Source: Granulicella mallensis | GTDB lineage: Bacteria; Acidobacteriota; Terriglobia; Terriglobales; Acidobacteriaceae | Reading direction: 5' to 3' | DNA: 64,000 nucleotides | Assembly: GCF_014203225.1 (NCBI RefSeq) | Contig: NZ_JACHIO010000008.1 | Location: forward strand, 62,001-126,000 | Shown here: positions 44,768-53,440 of the stretch, in pieces | Layout of the letters: each line of letters opens with the position of its first letter | Position numbering within the stretch: position 1 is the stretch's first letter | Position numbers and translations under genes: made by a program | Notes under the pieces: model-generated | Told to the model about the DNA's origin: nothing | What the model saw: only the letters and a program-made list of their open reading frames with translations | Databases searched by the model: none

Positions 44768-44967
44768 TTCGTCCCCTTTTTCTTTAACTTAAGTTTTCGG
44801 AGGCCGACCGCATTCGCAGTCATCCCCGTTAAATCTGCAACGTCCACGTTCGAGAATCCGGCACGAAGAAGGGTTTCAACCTGCGCGTCTACATCCAACC
44901 CCTTGAGAGAGATCAACAGCAAGGCACGCATCGTAAGTTCTAGTGAAATCTTTGGCTCATCAGGCAT
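44764..44967 (-). CDS. Tiny HTH protein, type A (67 aa)
   Basis: 67 residues. Helical N-terminus (ISLELTMRALLLISLKGL), an HTH (AGFSNVDVADLTGMTANAVG) and a Lys tail (LRKLKLKKKGTK). It overlaps the preceding gene by 8 nt. Same layout as the other type A proteins, the shortest of them. Confidence 0.75.
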   Translation of the reverse strand: MPDEPKISLELTMRALLLISLKGLDVDAQVETLLRAGFSNVDVADLTGMTANAVGLRKLKLKKKGTK

Positions 44968-45208
44968 CTTCTTTAGCTCCTTCTGATTTGAGATTCAATT
45001 GACTTTTCTTTCGCAGAGCAGTCAAGGCGACGTTTACCGTATTGGACGTCGTACCTACCAAATCTGCTATCTCCTTCGGGCCCATACCAGCCATTGATAG
45101 CAGTTTGATTTGCTCTCTCTGACTCTTTCCACTCACTAACCCAATCGCTACCAAACGCGTGAGCAAATCAATCTTCTTGTCCAACCCCTCGCGGTCACTT
45201 GTTGGCAT
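44960..45208 (-). CDS. Tiny HTH protein, type A (82 aa)
   Basis: 82 residues. Helical N-terminus (LDKKIDLLTRLVAIGLVSG), a clear HTH (AGMGPKEIADLVGTTSNTVN, the most canonical of the set), and a Lys-rich end. It overlaps the first gene by 14 nt. The HTH recalls sigma-70 region 4 or LuxR-type helices. Confidence 0.78.
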   Translation of the reverse strand: MPTSDREGLDKKIDLLTRLVAIGLVSGKSQREQIKLLSMAGMGPKEIADLVGTTSNTVNVALTALRKKSQLNLKSEGAKEDA

Positions 45209-45434
45209 TCTGCTTCCCCTTTTTCTTCTGTTGGTTCATTGAGGCTGATACATAGTTCGCCTCTCGACCGACAATTCGGCCTATCTCTGCCCCCGACAAG
45301 CCGTGAGTAGCCAGCAGCGCTATCTGATCACTAATCGCCGGGATCTTGTTCTGGTCCACCAACAAGCATAGAAGGTGTGCAATGACATCCAAGCGATCCC
45401 GAATTTGCTCAAATTCCGTATTTTCTCTTGCCAT
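45195..45434 (-). CDS. Tiny HTH protein, type A (79 aa), first gene of the operon
   Basis: 79 residues. The helical N-terminus (IRDRLDVIAHLLCLLVDQ), the HTH (HGLSGAEIGRIVGREANYVS) and the KKKGKQNANK tail follow the type A layout. Upstream lie AGGAG and an 11-bp palindrome CTAATNATTAG (45436-45446), a possible operator. Candidate promoter elements TTGAAA-17-TTTAAG lie before it in a 220-bp AT-rich gap. Confidence 0.75.
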   Translation of the reverse strand: MARENTEFEQIRDRLDVIAHLLCLLVDQNKIPAISDQIALLATHGLSGAEIGRIVGREANYVSASMNQQKKKGKQNANK

Positions 45435-45435
45435 A

Positions 45436-45446
45436 CTAATGATTAG
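45436..45446. promoter_or_regulatory. Candidate operator of the tiny-HTH operon
   Basis: Palindrome CTAATNATTAG between the ribosome site and the start codon of the first gene. A product of this operon could bind it. Short and only suggestive. Confidence 0.35.
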
Positions 45447-45590
45447 ACTCCTGCATCTTACTTAAAGCAAGGAAGTTACAAAATTTCAATTAGGCAATAT
45501 CAAAACATATTTTCAAAACAAGATTTGAGGCCACTTGAATGTCATCACATACCTTCAACACTTGCGGGTAGGCCAGAACCAATTCCGAAC

Positions 45591-45620
45591 GAAAAGGCCC
45601 CGCCTAACGGCGGGGCCCTT
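45591..45620 (-). terminator. Terminator of nrdJ
   Basis: GGCGGGGCC / GGCCCCGCC stem with a 4-nt loop; the minus strand then reads TTTT. Confidence 0.9.
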
Positions 45621-45657
45621 GTAACTACGCGAAGCACGTCTAACTGAACAGCTAGTC

Positions 45658-48600
45658 CTAGCTGCAACCACTCGTGCTTCCGCACTCCATGCAGCGATAG
45701 CAAGACCCATTCCTCGTCATGATGCTGCCGCAGGTTCCGCACGACGGAGCATCGCCCATGTCATAGAGATCCTTCATCGCTTCGGCTGCGTGGTAGACAC
45801 CGCGATCCGCCGTAGCCAAGATGCCTGAACCCGCACCCTCCGTCGTGAGGCCGGAGTTTGCCGTCAGGTCGGGAGCGATTCCCTGCTGCGGCGGCGTGCG
45901 ATCGTTGCGCTCGAAGGCCTCGCCGAGCATGGTGTGCTGGGCGGGTTCGGCGCTTTCCGAAGCATGGGCAGGAGCAAATACAGGGGTCTCACCACTGCGC
46001 TGCGCTTCGGTCGAGATGACAGCGTCAGAGGCAGGCTTGAGGCCCGCGAAGAGGTCCAACTGCGTTCCGCTGAGGAAGCGCAACTGCATCCAGCGGAACA
46101 GGTAGTCCATGATCGACTTCGCATAGCCGATCTGCTCGTTGCCCGTCCAGCCCGAGGGCTCGAAGCGGGTGTGCGCGAACTTCTCGCAGAGCAGCTTGAG
46201 CGGCACGCCGTGCTGCAGGCACATCGAGATCGCCGTGGCGAACGAGTCCATTAGGCCGGAGATCGTCGAGCCCTCCTTCGCCATCCGGATGAAGATCTCA
46301 CCCGGGACGCCGTTGGGGTAGAGGCCGACCGTCACATAGCCCTCATGTCCGGAGAGCGAGAACTTGTGCGTGATCGAAGCCCGCTCCGCCGGCAAGCGGT
46401 GACGCATCGCACGGGGAGGAGCCTGTGCGTCGAGAGCGTCGGCGTTCTGCGTCGAGGAGAGCAGCAGCGCCGTGAGCTTGGCTTCGAGAGCAGCAACCTG
46501 CTGCTTCACCACAGCGGTCTCAGCCTGCGAGGCGGCGAGAGCGGCGGCGGAGATCGTCACCTCTTCGTTCACCTTGGTCGAGTCAACGGAAGTGCCCTTC
46601 TTGTCGGCATCCGTCTGCGCCGCGACGTTCAGCGGCTGGGTGCCCTTGGAGTTGTCGCGGTAGATCGCGACCGCCTTCAGGCCGAGACGCCAGGCCTCGG
46701 TGTAGGCCTCGGCGATGTCGTCCACCGAGCAGTCGTTGGGCAGGTTCACCGTCTTCGAGATCGCGCCCGAGAGGAACGGCTGCGTCGCCGACATCATCTT
46801 GACGTGACCGGTCCAGGCGATCGTGCGGGTTCCCTTCGCAGGCTTGAAGGAGCAATCGAACACGGCGAGGTGCTCCGGCTTGAGGGACGGTGCGCCTTCG
46901 ATGGTGCCGGTGGCGTCGATGTAGTTGACGATGCCTTCGACCTCGGACTCCTTATAGCCGAGCTTGAAGAGAGCACCGGGGACCGTGTTGTTCACGATCT
47001 TGATCATGCCGCCGCCGACCAGCTTCTTGTACTTGACCAGAGCGAGGTCAGGCTCGATGCCGGTGGTGTCGCAGTCCATCATGAAGCCGATGGTGCCGGT
47101 GGGCGCGAGCACGGTGACCTGCGAGTTGCGGTAGCCGTGCTTTTCGCCGAGCGCGAGCGCGGTGTCCCAGGCGTTCTGGCTGGCGGCCTTGAGCTCGTCG
47201 AGCTGCGGAGCAACAAACGGCTCCTTGGACGACTTCAAGCTCTTGTCGATGTTGTTGACCTCCGCGCGGTGCATGCGGATGACATCGAGGAAGGGCTCAC
47301 GGTTGACGTAGAAGCCAGGGCAGGCTCCGCCCTGCACGCCGGTCTGCTGCGTGAGCGGGGTGGCTGCGCCGAGCGGCGGGCAGTCGCCGGCGATACGCGC
47401 GGACTGCGCATAGGCATCGCCGCAGAGGATCGCGGTCAACGTAGCGGCATAGGCACGGCCGGCGTCGGAGTCGTAGGGCAGGCCGCGGTCCATCAGCAGC
47501 GCGCCGAGGTTCGCGTAGCCAAGGCCGAGCGGGCGGTAGTCGTGCGAGTTCTTTGCGATCTGCTCGGTCGGGTAGCCGGCCGCGTCCACGATGATCTCCA
47601 TCGCGGTGGTAAGGACAGCCACCGCATGGCGATAGCTGGGAATATCGAACTGGCCGCCGGGCGTCAGGAACTTCAGCAGGTTGAAGCTGGCCAGGTTGCA
47701 GGCGGAGTCATCGAGGAACATGTACTCCGAGCAGGGGTTGCTGGCGTTGATGCGCGCGGTGTTCTTGCTGGTGTGCCAGCGGTTGATGGTGGTGTCGTAC
47801 TGCATGCCCGGGTCGCCGCACTGCCAGGTGGCCTCGGCGATCTGGTGCATCAGGTCGCGAGCGCGGATCTCCTTGACCGGCTGCTTGTCCTTGACGGTGC
47901 GCGTGGTGAACATGCCGTCGTTCTCGACCGCCTGCATGAACTCATCCGTAACGCGGACGGAGTTGTTGGCGTTCTGGAAGAAGATCGAGGTGAAGGCCTC
48001 GGAGTCGGGGCTGGAACCGTCGTAACCCGCCTGCATCAGGCTCCAGGCCTTGCGCTCTTCCTTGACCTTGCACTGGATGAAGTCTTCGACGTCGGGGTGG
48101 TCGACGTTGAGGATGACCATCTTGGCCGCACGGCGGGTCTTGCCGCCGCTCTTGATGACGCCGGCGAAGGCATCGAAGCCGCGCATGAAGCTGAGCGGGC
48201 CGGAGGCCGTGCCGCCGCCCGAGAGGGTCTCCATTGAGCCACGGATCGCCGAGAGGTTCGAGCCTGCGCCCGAGCCCCACTTGAAGAGCATGCCCTCGGT
48301 CTTGGCCAGGGTCAGGATGCTATCGAGGGAGTCGTTCACCGAGTTGATGAAGCACGCCGAGCACTGCGGGCGTGTGTAGCCGGTGACGGAGAAGGCAACC
48401 TCGCCCTGCGTCGCGTCCCAGTGCCAGTTCTGCGCGTCGGAGTTCGGCTCGAGGCGGTCGCAGCCGACGTTGAACCAGACGGGCGAGTTAAATGCCGCCT
48501 TCTGATTGAGCAGCAGGTGAGCGAGCTCGTCGAAGAAGATGCTGGCAGCTTCCTCGGAGGCGAAGTAGCCGTCGCGCAGACCCCAGTCGCGGATGCTCTC

Positions 48601-48930
48601 AGCGACACGGGTGATCAGGGCGCGGACGCCGCTCTCGCGCTCCGGCGTTCCAATCCGGCCATGCAGGTACTTGCTGGCGACGATGTTGGTCGCGGTCATC
48701 GACCAGTCACTGGGCACGTCGACGTTCTTCTGCTCGAAGATGAGCTTGCCCTTGTAGTCCTGAATGACGGCATCGCGAAGCTCCCAGGTGAGCTCATCGA
48801 AGGGCGAGATCCCGGGTTTGGTGAAATGGCGACTAAATTCCAGACCGCGTGCGCTGGACGTGCGTGTAGATGCCATCGCGGCTTGTTTGCCATTCTGGAC
48901 GGGGGTGGCGGCGGTGATTGTTTTGGCCAT
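45658..48930 (-). CDS. nrdJ: Adenosylcobalamin-dependent ribonucleotide reductase (class II)
   Basis: 1090 residues. It reduces ribonucleotides to deoxyribonucleotides with a B12-derived radical. Active-site features are CSACFINSVNDSLD, NPCSEYMFLDDSACNL (with the radical-site Cys), and APTGTIGFMMDCDTTGIEPD. The C-terminal tail carries the redox cysteines and a small zinc-ribbon (CGTCGSIMTRNGSCYRCMEC). Length fits the long vitamin-B12-dependent family. Its 5' region (48931-49140) holds tandem repeats. Confidence 0.95.
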   Translation of the reverse strand: MAKTITAATPVQNGKQAAMASTRTSSARGLEFSRHFTKPGISPFDELTWELRDAVIQDYKGKLIFEQKNVDVPSDWSMTATNIVASKYLHGRIGTPERESGVRALITRVAESIRDWGLRDGYFASEEAASIFFDELAHLLLNQKAAFNSPVWFNVGCDRLEPNSDAQNWHWDATQGEVAFSVTGYTRPQCSACFINSVNDSLDSILTLAKTEGMLFKWGSGAGSNLSAIRGSMETLSGGGTASGPLSFMRGFDAFAGVIKSGGKTRRAAKMVILNVDHPDVEDFIQCKVKEERKAWSLMQAGYDGSSPDSEAFTSIFFQNANNSVRVTDEFMQAVENDGMFTTRTVKDKQPVKEIRARDLMHQIAEATWQCGDPGMQYDTTINRWHTSKNTARINASNPCSEYMFLDDSACNLASFNLLKFLTPGGQFDIPSYRHAVAVLTTAMEIIVDAAGYPTEQIAKNSHDYRPLGLGYANLGALLMDRGLPYDSDAGRAYAATLTAILCGDAYAQSARIAGDCPPLGAATPLTQQTGVQGGACPGFYVNREPFLDVIRMHRAEVNNIDKSLKSSKEPFVAPQLDELKAASQNAWDTALALGEKHGYRNSQVTVLAPTGTIGFMMDCDTTGIEPDLALVKYKKLVGGGMIKIVNNTVPGALFKLGYKESEVEGIVNYIDATGTIEGAPSLKPEHLAVFDCSFKPAKGTRTIAWTGHVKMMSATQPFLSGAISKTVNLPNDCSVDDIAEAYTEAWRLGLKAVAIYRDNSKGTQPLNVAAQTDADKKGTSVDSTKVNEEVTISAAALAASQAETAVVKQQVAALEAKLTALLLSSTQNADALDAQAPPRAMRHRLPAERASITHKFSLSGHEGYVTVGLYPNGVPGEIFIRMAKEGSTISGLMDSFATAISMCLQHGVPLKLLCEKFAHTRFEPSGWTGNEQIGYAKSIMDYLFRWMQLRFLSGTQLDLFAGLKPASDAVISTEAQRSGETPVFAPAHASESAEPAQHTMLGEAFERNDRTPPQQGIAPDLTANSGLTTEGAGSGILATADRGVYHAAEAMKDLYDMGDAPSCGTCGSIMTRNGSCYRCMECGSTSGCS

Positions 48931-48960
48931 GTTCGATCAAACCTTTCGGGTAAAGCTAAA

Positions 48961-49105
48961 GCTGATTCCTGCAAAATAACGAACACCGATAAACCCGGGT
49001 AGCGGGACTTATCGGGTTTAGAAAAAGACTTGGCGGACGAAATCCGGAAGAAAACTTGTCGGGTCGTGATCCGAGAAGAAGACTTGGCGGTCTTTCCAGT
49101 GCCTC
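48961..49105. repeat. Tandem degenerate 27-bp repeats in the nrdJ leader
   Basis: Three units of about 27 bp each (49021-49046, 49047-49073, 49074-49100) share AAAGACTTGGCGGAC-like and ATCCG words. A TAAACCCG/CGGGTTTA hairpin lies next to them. They could be binding sites or a structured leader; no NrdR box or convincing cobalamin riboswitch core could be identified. The rest of 49106-49530 holds no gene I can support. Confidence 0.6.
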
Positions 49106-49531
49106 CAGTGGCGATGCTTTGCCAACACGTTCCTGGCTGCTAAATAAACGCGCTACGATAACTGGCTGGCAGAGCCAACCAAGGGTCGAAGGTTCCTTCT
49201 AAGCGGTGTGGCCGTGGCTACGGGCGCTTCACCAGGAACTGCGGGTGAGCTTGAAAGTACCGCCCCATCTGGTACGAGTCAAGTATAAAACAACAAGATC
49301 TAGTGGTGTCGAAGTAGATACTCCCGGGACGCGACGATTCACAGGGTCAACCTCGGTTTTTCTGGGGTTTTCTTGTGGAAAGCTCCGGATAGGTGCGCCG
49401 TTTGCGGGTTTTTGTAACTCCTCATTCACACGGCTTTCACAGACTATCGCCGTACACAGTCGAGGGCAAGACGCAAGAACAGTGCAATCGCGATTTTTCG
49501 GGGTGGAAATGTGGGAAAGGGGGTCGAGATC

Positions 49532-49625
49532 AGGAAGTAGGAAGCAGCAAACAGGAAACAGCAAAGACAAAGGCCCGAGTTGAGACCTCGAGCCTTGTCG
49601 GCGATTTAGCTGTTTCCTACTTCCT
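49532..49625. repeat. Inverted repeat with terminator-like hairpin after the ABC permease gene
   Basis: AGGAAGTAGGAA.CAGC at 49532-49548 and its inverted copy at 49609-49625 (one mismatch) enclose a hairpin AAGGCCCGAG/CTCGAGCCTT. It lies downstream of the 49643-51178 gene. Confidence 0.55.
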
Positions 49626-49642
49626 GTTTCCTGTCTTCTGCC

Positions 49643-51178
49643 TTAGGTCCTTGGAGGCAGGAGATAGTGTTGGGGGTCGATGGGAGGTAGCGTGATCTCG
49701 ACGAGGCGGCGGCGGACGAATCGATAGCGCGTGAAGGTTAGAGGCTCACCTGGACAGACTTCGCCATCATCCGTCTTGCGGCCGAGCGGGTCGGCATTCA
49801 GGATGTTGTTGACGGAGACGATCGGACTGAAACCTGTTTCACTAGCCTCTTCGCCGCCGATCCACTTCTCATCGGCACGGTCTGCAGAGGATGAGGCATC
49901 ACAGGTTGGATGGAGATGCCAGGTGATACGCGTAAGCTGGGGTTTCTTAATCGCGTATTGGCAGTTCACCTCGCCGAACAGCTCGGTCTTGAAGCAGTGG
50001 CCGTTCTGGGGTACGTCCATCTGCGCTTCGTTGAAAGGCGTAGTAAAAGACATCGGCTCAGCTTCCAGTTCGGTGACCGCATAGGCGAGGTGCAGAGTGA
50101 TGGACTTACCTTCGGTCTCGCGATAGATATCTTGCGGCAGATAGATTTCCTCACGGATCTGGGCATCGCCAACCAGCGGGTCACGACTGTCCTGGTACCA
50201 GGTCGTCGTCCCGTGGACACCGCCTGCGTCTTCATACGTGATGGACTTGCCGACCACGTCAATCGCGTGGCTGTGCGCGATGCCCAAAACCTTTATGGGG
50301 ACTAAGAGAGTAACCGACTCCACGCCTCTTTTCGGCAGGCTGCTAATAGCAGCCAACTGGTAGGCCGGATCGGGATTGAACTCCATGCGCAAGGGAGGCG
50401 CCTCGCCTGATGCAGAAGGAGGAAAGGAAACGACAACCTTGCGCTTCACATAGACGCTGCCGATGCAGGCGAAGGTAAGTAAGCCAATCAGACCAATGAG
50501 AAGCCAGTTCGATATCGGAGTGCGTCTGCGAGCATACTGCAGCAGCGTAACCGCCACTGCGATCACAGGAATCAGGAAGATGAATGCGGCCCAGATCTGG
50601 CGATCTCCCATCGGAACCCAGAGAGGAGCAGTGGGGCCAAAGGCGCTGGTGAGATAGATGGCGAGAAGCGCATAGATAATGACCGCGAGAAAGATAAGCA
50701 ACATGCGGGTCAAGGATGGCGTAACCGTGGAGAGCGCCAGCAGCGGCAGCAGCACAAAGGCAAACAGCAGAACCAGTTTCAACAGCAGGCCGGGAAAGAC
50801 GACGAGTGGATGAAGCCCGGCCTGATGAAGAATGAAGCACTGCGCCAGCAGGAATGGCAGCAGGATGAAAGTGGCAAGGAAGATGATCTTCGCGCCGAGT
50901 ACGCGCTGCCAGGAGTAGGGACGAGTGATCCAGAACTGCCTGTCGCCGACGAGCGATTCGTCATGAACGGCGCGCGCGACCAGGAGCCACCAGGAGAGGG
51001 GCATCAGAGCGTTCATCCAGGCACTGAGGATCTGGGACTCGCGAAGACCGCTAGATTGGCCGACCTGCCAGCCGAAGTGCTCCGTGGCGGCAAAGCCAGC
51101 GGTAAGCGCAAGCGTAAGCAGGACCTCAGGCCAGAGATGGCGGATGTCCTTGGCGACGATACGAAGTGTCTTGCTCAC
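49643..51178 (-). CDS. ABC transporter permease
   Basis: 511 residues. Six or more hydrophobic helices in two blocks (WPEVLLTLALTAGFA; IIFLATFILLPFLLAQ; LLLKLVLLFAFVLLPLL; LLIFLAVIIYALLAIYL) plus a large soluble C-terminal region. It overlaps the ATPase gene stop by ATGA and is the final gene of the GntR operon. ABC-2-type permease; the substrate is unknown. Confidence 0.85.
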   Translation of the reverse strand: MSKTLRIVAKDIRHLWPEVLLTLALTAGFAATEHFGWQVGQSSGLRESQILSAWMNALMPLSWWLLVARAVHDESLVGDRQFWITRPYSWQRVLGAKIIFLATFILLPFLLAQCFILHQAGLHPLVVFPGLLLKLVLLFAFVLLPLLALSTVTPSLTRMLLIFLAVIIYALLAIYLTSAFGPTAPLWVPMGDRQIWAAFIFLIPVIAVAVTLLQYARRRTPISNWLLIGLIGLLTFACIGSVYVKRKVVVSFPPSASGEAPPLRMEFNPDPAYQLAAISSLPKRGVESVTLLVPIKVLGIAHSHAIDVVGKSITYEDAGGVHGTTTWYQDSRDPLVGDAQIREEIYLPQDIYRETEGKSITLHLAYAVTELEAEPMSFTTPFNEAQMDVPQNGHCFKTELFGEVNCQYAIKKPQLTRITWHLHPTCDASSSADRADEKWIGGEEASETGFSPIVSVNNILNADPLGRKTDDGEVCPGEPLTFTRYRFVRRRLVEITLPPIDPQHYLLPPRT

Positions 51179-52110
51179 AGGCGGCCTCCTTCCGTCGTGC
51201 CGACGGTTCGGCCTGATTTGGCAATGGCGAGGAAGATCGAGCGCAGGTTCATGGGGTCCATGTCAATGGCTGTCACAGAGGGGAAGGCTTCCCTCACCTG
51301 CTGCTCGACGGGCTCGCTGTCGGCCCTGGTGTGGATGAAGTGCGCGGTATGGGCTGAGTGCTGGAGCTGCAGCCATGTAGCGGGAGTGGCGAAACCTTTG
51401 GCGACTTCCCCCTCGGCTGCCGGCGCCAGCGTGACCGTAACCTCGCGGAAGCGCGCGGAGAGCTCCGGCATCTCCTCGCTGAAGAGCAGGCTGCCGTTGT
51501 GCAGAAACGCTACGTGGGTCGCGAAGCTTTCGATCTCGGCGAGATCGTGTGAGGAGAGCAGGATCGTCGTCGGCTGCGATGCAGCGGTGTCGAGCAGGGC
51601 TTCGATGAGTTCGTCGCGGACCAGCGGATCAAGACCGGAGAAGGGCTCATCCAGCACGATGAGCGAAGGACGAAACGCAAGCACGCTGGCGAGAGCCGCC
51701 TTCATGCGCTGGCCACGCGAGAGGTGCTTGAGCTTGCGGTCGAGCGGTAACTCGAAACGCTGGATGAGCGAGGCGTCGTCCCAGTTTGGATAGAAGCCGC
51801 TCTGATATTGCAGGAAGGCTCGAACGGTCATCCAGCCAGGCAGGTCCTGATTCTCGGAGACATAGCCGATGCTCGTGAAGTCGTCACCGGCAATCTGCGA
51901 GGACGGGCGGCCAAGGACGGTCGCGCTGCCCGCACTTGGGCGAAAGATGTTGACCAGCAGCTTGATGAGCGTGGTCTTGCCCGCGCCATTGTGTCCGAGC
52001 AGAGCGAAGATACTGCCCTGCGGCACGGCAAGCGAGACAGGATGCAAGGCCTGGGTCTTGCCGTAGGTCTTGGCGAGGCCCGAGGTTTCAATGGCAGAGG
52101 CGACGGTCAT
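51175..52110 (-). CDS. ABC transporter ATPase
   Basis: About 311 residues from the ATG at 52110, overlapping the GntR stop (TGATG). Walker A is GHNGAGKTT, the signature LSRGQRMKAALASVL, and Walker B LIVLDEPFSG; the switch His is in LLSSHDLAE. This is the ABC-2/YtrB-like ATPase of an exporter or antibiotic-response system. Confidence 0.92.
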   Translation of the reverse strand: MTVASAIETSGLAKTYGKTQALHPVSLAVPQGSIFALLGHNGAGKTTLIKLLVNIFRPSAGSATVLGRPSSQIAGDDFTSIGYVSENQDLPGWMTVRAFLQYQSGFYPNWDDASLIQRFELPLDRKLKHLSRGQRMKAALASVLAFRPSLIVLDEPFSGLDPLVRDELIEALLDTAASQPTTILLSSHDLAEIESFATHVAFLHNGSLLFSEEMPELSARFREVTVTLAPAAEGEVAKGFATPATWLQLQHSAHTAHFIHTRADSEPVEQQVREAFPSVTAIDMDPMNLRSIFLAIAKSGRTVGTTEGGRL

Positions 52111-52535
52111 CACTTGGTGTCTCCTGCGATATCGGTAGGCTTGGGGTCCGGCGTGGATTGGGAGAGGCGTTGCCAATGGTCGGAGACGGCTTCCAGAACT
52201 TCTTCGCGACGCAGGCCAAGATGCATGGCTTCGACCACCAGCGGCTCGACCTGCCGCTGCAGCAGGTCGCGGCGGGCGCGAAGTGTCGAGTTCTGGGGGG
52301 AAGCGACGATCGTGCCGACACCGGGGCGCGATTCGAGAAGGCCTTCCGCGAGCAACGCGGCGATGACCTTATGCGCGGTGTTGGGATTGATGTGCTGCTC
52401 TCGACTAAGGGCTCGCACCGAAGGAAAGGGATCGCCTGCACAGAGCTGGCCGGAGACGATCGCACGCTTGGCCGCGTAGACGATCTGCTCGAATACGGGA
52501 ACGCCGGGCCGAAGCTGGATGCGGAATGGTGTCAC
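52110..52535 (-). CDS. GntR-family repressor, YtrA subfamily
   Basis: About 141 residues. The winged helix (VFEQIVYAAKRAIVSGQLCA; FPSVRALSREQHINPNTAHK) is followed by the short YtrA-type dimerisation helices. I chose the GTG at 52535: the longer frame starts at TTG 52571, upstream of the predicted promoter -10. It is the first gene of its operon and likely represses it. Confidence 0.88.
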   Translation of the reverse strand: MTPFRIQLRPGVPVFEQIVYAAKRAIVSGQLCAGDPFPSVRALSREQHINPNTAHKVIAALLAEGLLESRPGVGTIVASPQNSTLRARRDLLQRQVEPLVVEAMHLGLRREEVLEAVSDHWQRLSQSTPDPKPTDIAGDTK

Positions 52536-52571
52536 ATGCGTACTATTACAGATAGTACAGTTGGAGTGCAA
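52536..52571 (-). promoter_or_regulatory. Promoter and operator of the GntR/ABC operon, probably leaderless
   Basis: TTGCAC, 17 bp, TAATAG on the minus strand. Palindrome GTACTAT-N5-ATAGTAC (52540-52558) overlaps the -10. Transcription should start at or next to the GTG at 52535, so the mRNA would have no leader. Confidence 0.65.
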
Positions 52572-52594
52572 GCATTTATTTCGCCGTTAGAGCG

Positions 52595-53416
52595 TTAAAG
52601 TTCGACGGTATGAAGAATTCGCCAGCAGCCAAAGACAATAGCGGCAGCAAAGACAAAGTGCAGCGCAATGCCGAGCGTGGAAGGCACATACGTAAGCGCC
52701 GCGCTGCGGTTGACCGAGAGAAAGATAATCGTGGCGAGATAATGCTGTTTGAAGAAACTGAAGGCAGGAAAATAGACCAGAGCGGGAGGGATGGCTCCAA
52801 GAATTCGAAGCTTTTTATTCGAGCTGATGAACAACCAGCGCTGCGACGCCATCACCGCATAAAAGCAGAGGCCAATGGATATCCCCGCGAGGTAGCGGCG
52901 GGGAAAATCAATGGCGCCAAGCAGCCCGAAGAACGTGGGGTGGGGACCAAGCGCGGCGACGGCCGGCATCTGTTGGATGGTCGCCAGTAGATGGCCGAGC
53001 GAGGGAGCGTGAACCAGGCGCAGCCATCCCAGCAATAGAAGTACAGCCAGCAGGGGAATCACCGCAATGGCTACCGAAGCTACGGCGAGCGGGACGAGCA
53101 GAGCGGCAGCACGCAGAATAGGGCGTGTCAGCAAAAAGCGCGTGTGTCCGGCGAATGCGTTGGTCTGCGAGTACGCCACTCCAAAGTTAAGACCAAGTAC
53201 GATTCCGATCAAGACTGCAGGGGCGAAGAATGTGTTCAGAAGGATCGATACGTCGTTCGGATCGACGGGGCACCCGCAGAAGTGGTGCCAGAAAATACCG
53301 ATATCGGTGAAGTTTTCTGCGCTGACCCAGAAGTGCACGATGAGGACGAGCCCCATCGCCCCCAAAAGAGCAACGATCAGGCGACGGCGAGCAAGGATAA
53401 GCCAGGGACGGATCAT
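52595..53416 (-). CDS. ABC-2-type membrane protein, third permease of the upstream operon
   Basis: 273 residues. Hydrophobic helices include LIVALLGAMGLVLIVHFWV, VLIGIVLGLNFGVAY and VPLAVASVAIAVIPLLAVLL. The AFAGHTRFLLTRPI segment recalls the FWxTRP region of ABC-2 permeases. It follows the 352-aa permease gene by 24 nt. No ATPase part; it probably forms a complex with its neighbours. Confidence 0.8.
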   Translation of the reverse strand: MIRPWLILARRRLIVALLGAMGLVLIVHFWVSAENFTDIGIFWHHFCGCPVDPNDVSILLNTFFAPAVLIGIVLGLNFGVAYSQTNAFAGHTRFLLTRPILRAAALLVPLAVASVAIAVIPLLAVLLLLGWLRLVHAPSLGHLLATIQQMPAVAALGPHPTFFGLLGAIDFPRRYLAGISIGLCFYAVMASQRWLFISSNKKLRILGAIPPALVYFPAFSFFKQHYLATIIFLSVNRSAALTYVPSTLGIALHFVFAAAIVFGCWRILHTVEL

Positions 53417-53440
53417 GCGGTGAAGCCTCAGAGGTTGGCG

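Noticed and set aside
46345-48237. A 630-aa open frame on the plus strand
   Set aside because: It is antisense to nrdJ, rich in Arg/Gly/Val as expected of a shadow frame in GC-rich DNA.
49021-49100. CRISPR-like tandem repeats
   Set aside because: Units are degenerate and adjacent without spacers; no cas genes are near.
48931-49210. Cobalamin riboswitch before nrdJ
   Set aside because: A GCCACTGG word is present on the minus strand, but the remaining conserved core and B12 box were not found.
49229-49570. A 113-aa frame on the minus strand in the nrdJ/ABC gap
   Set aside because: It starts within an inverted repeat and shows no motif or ribosome site.
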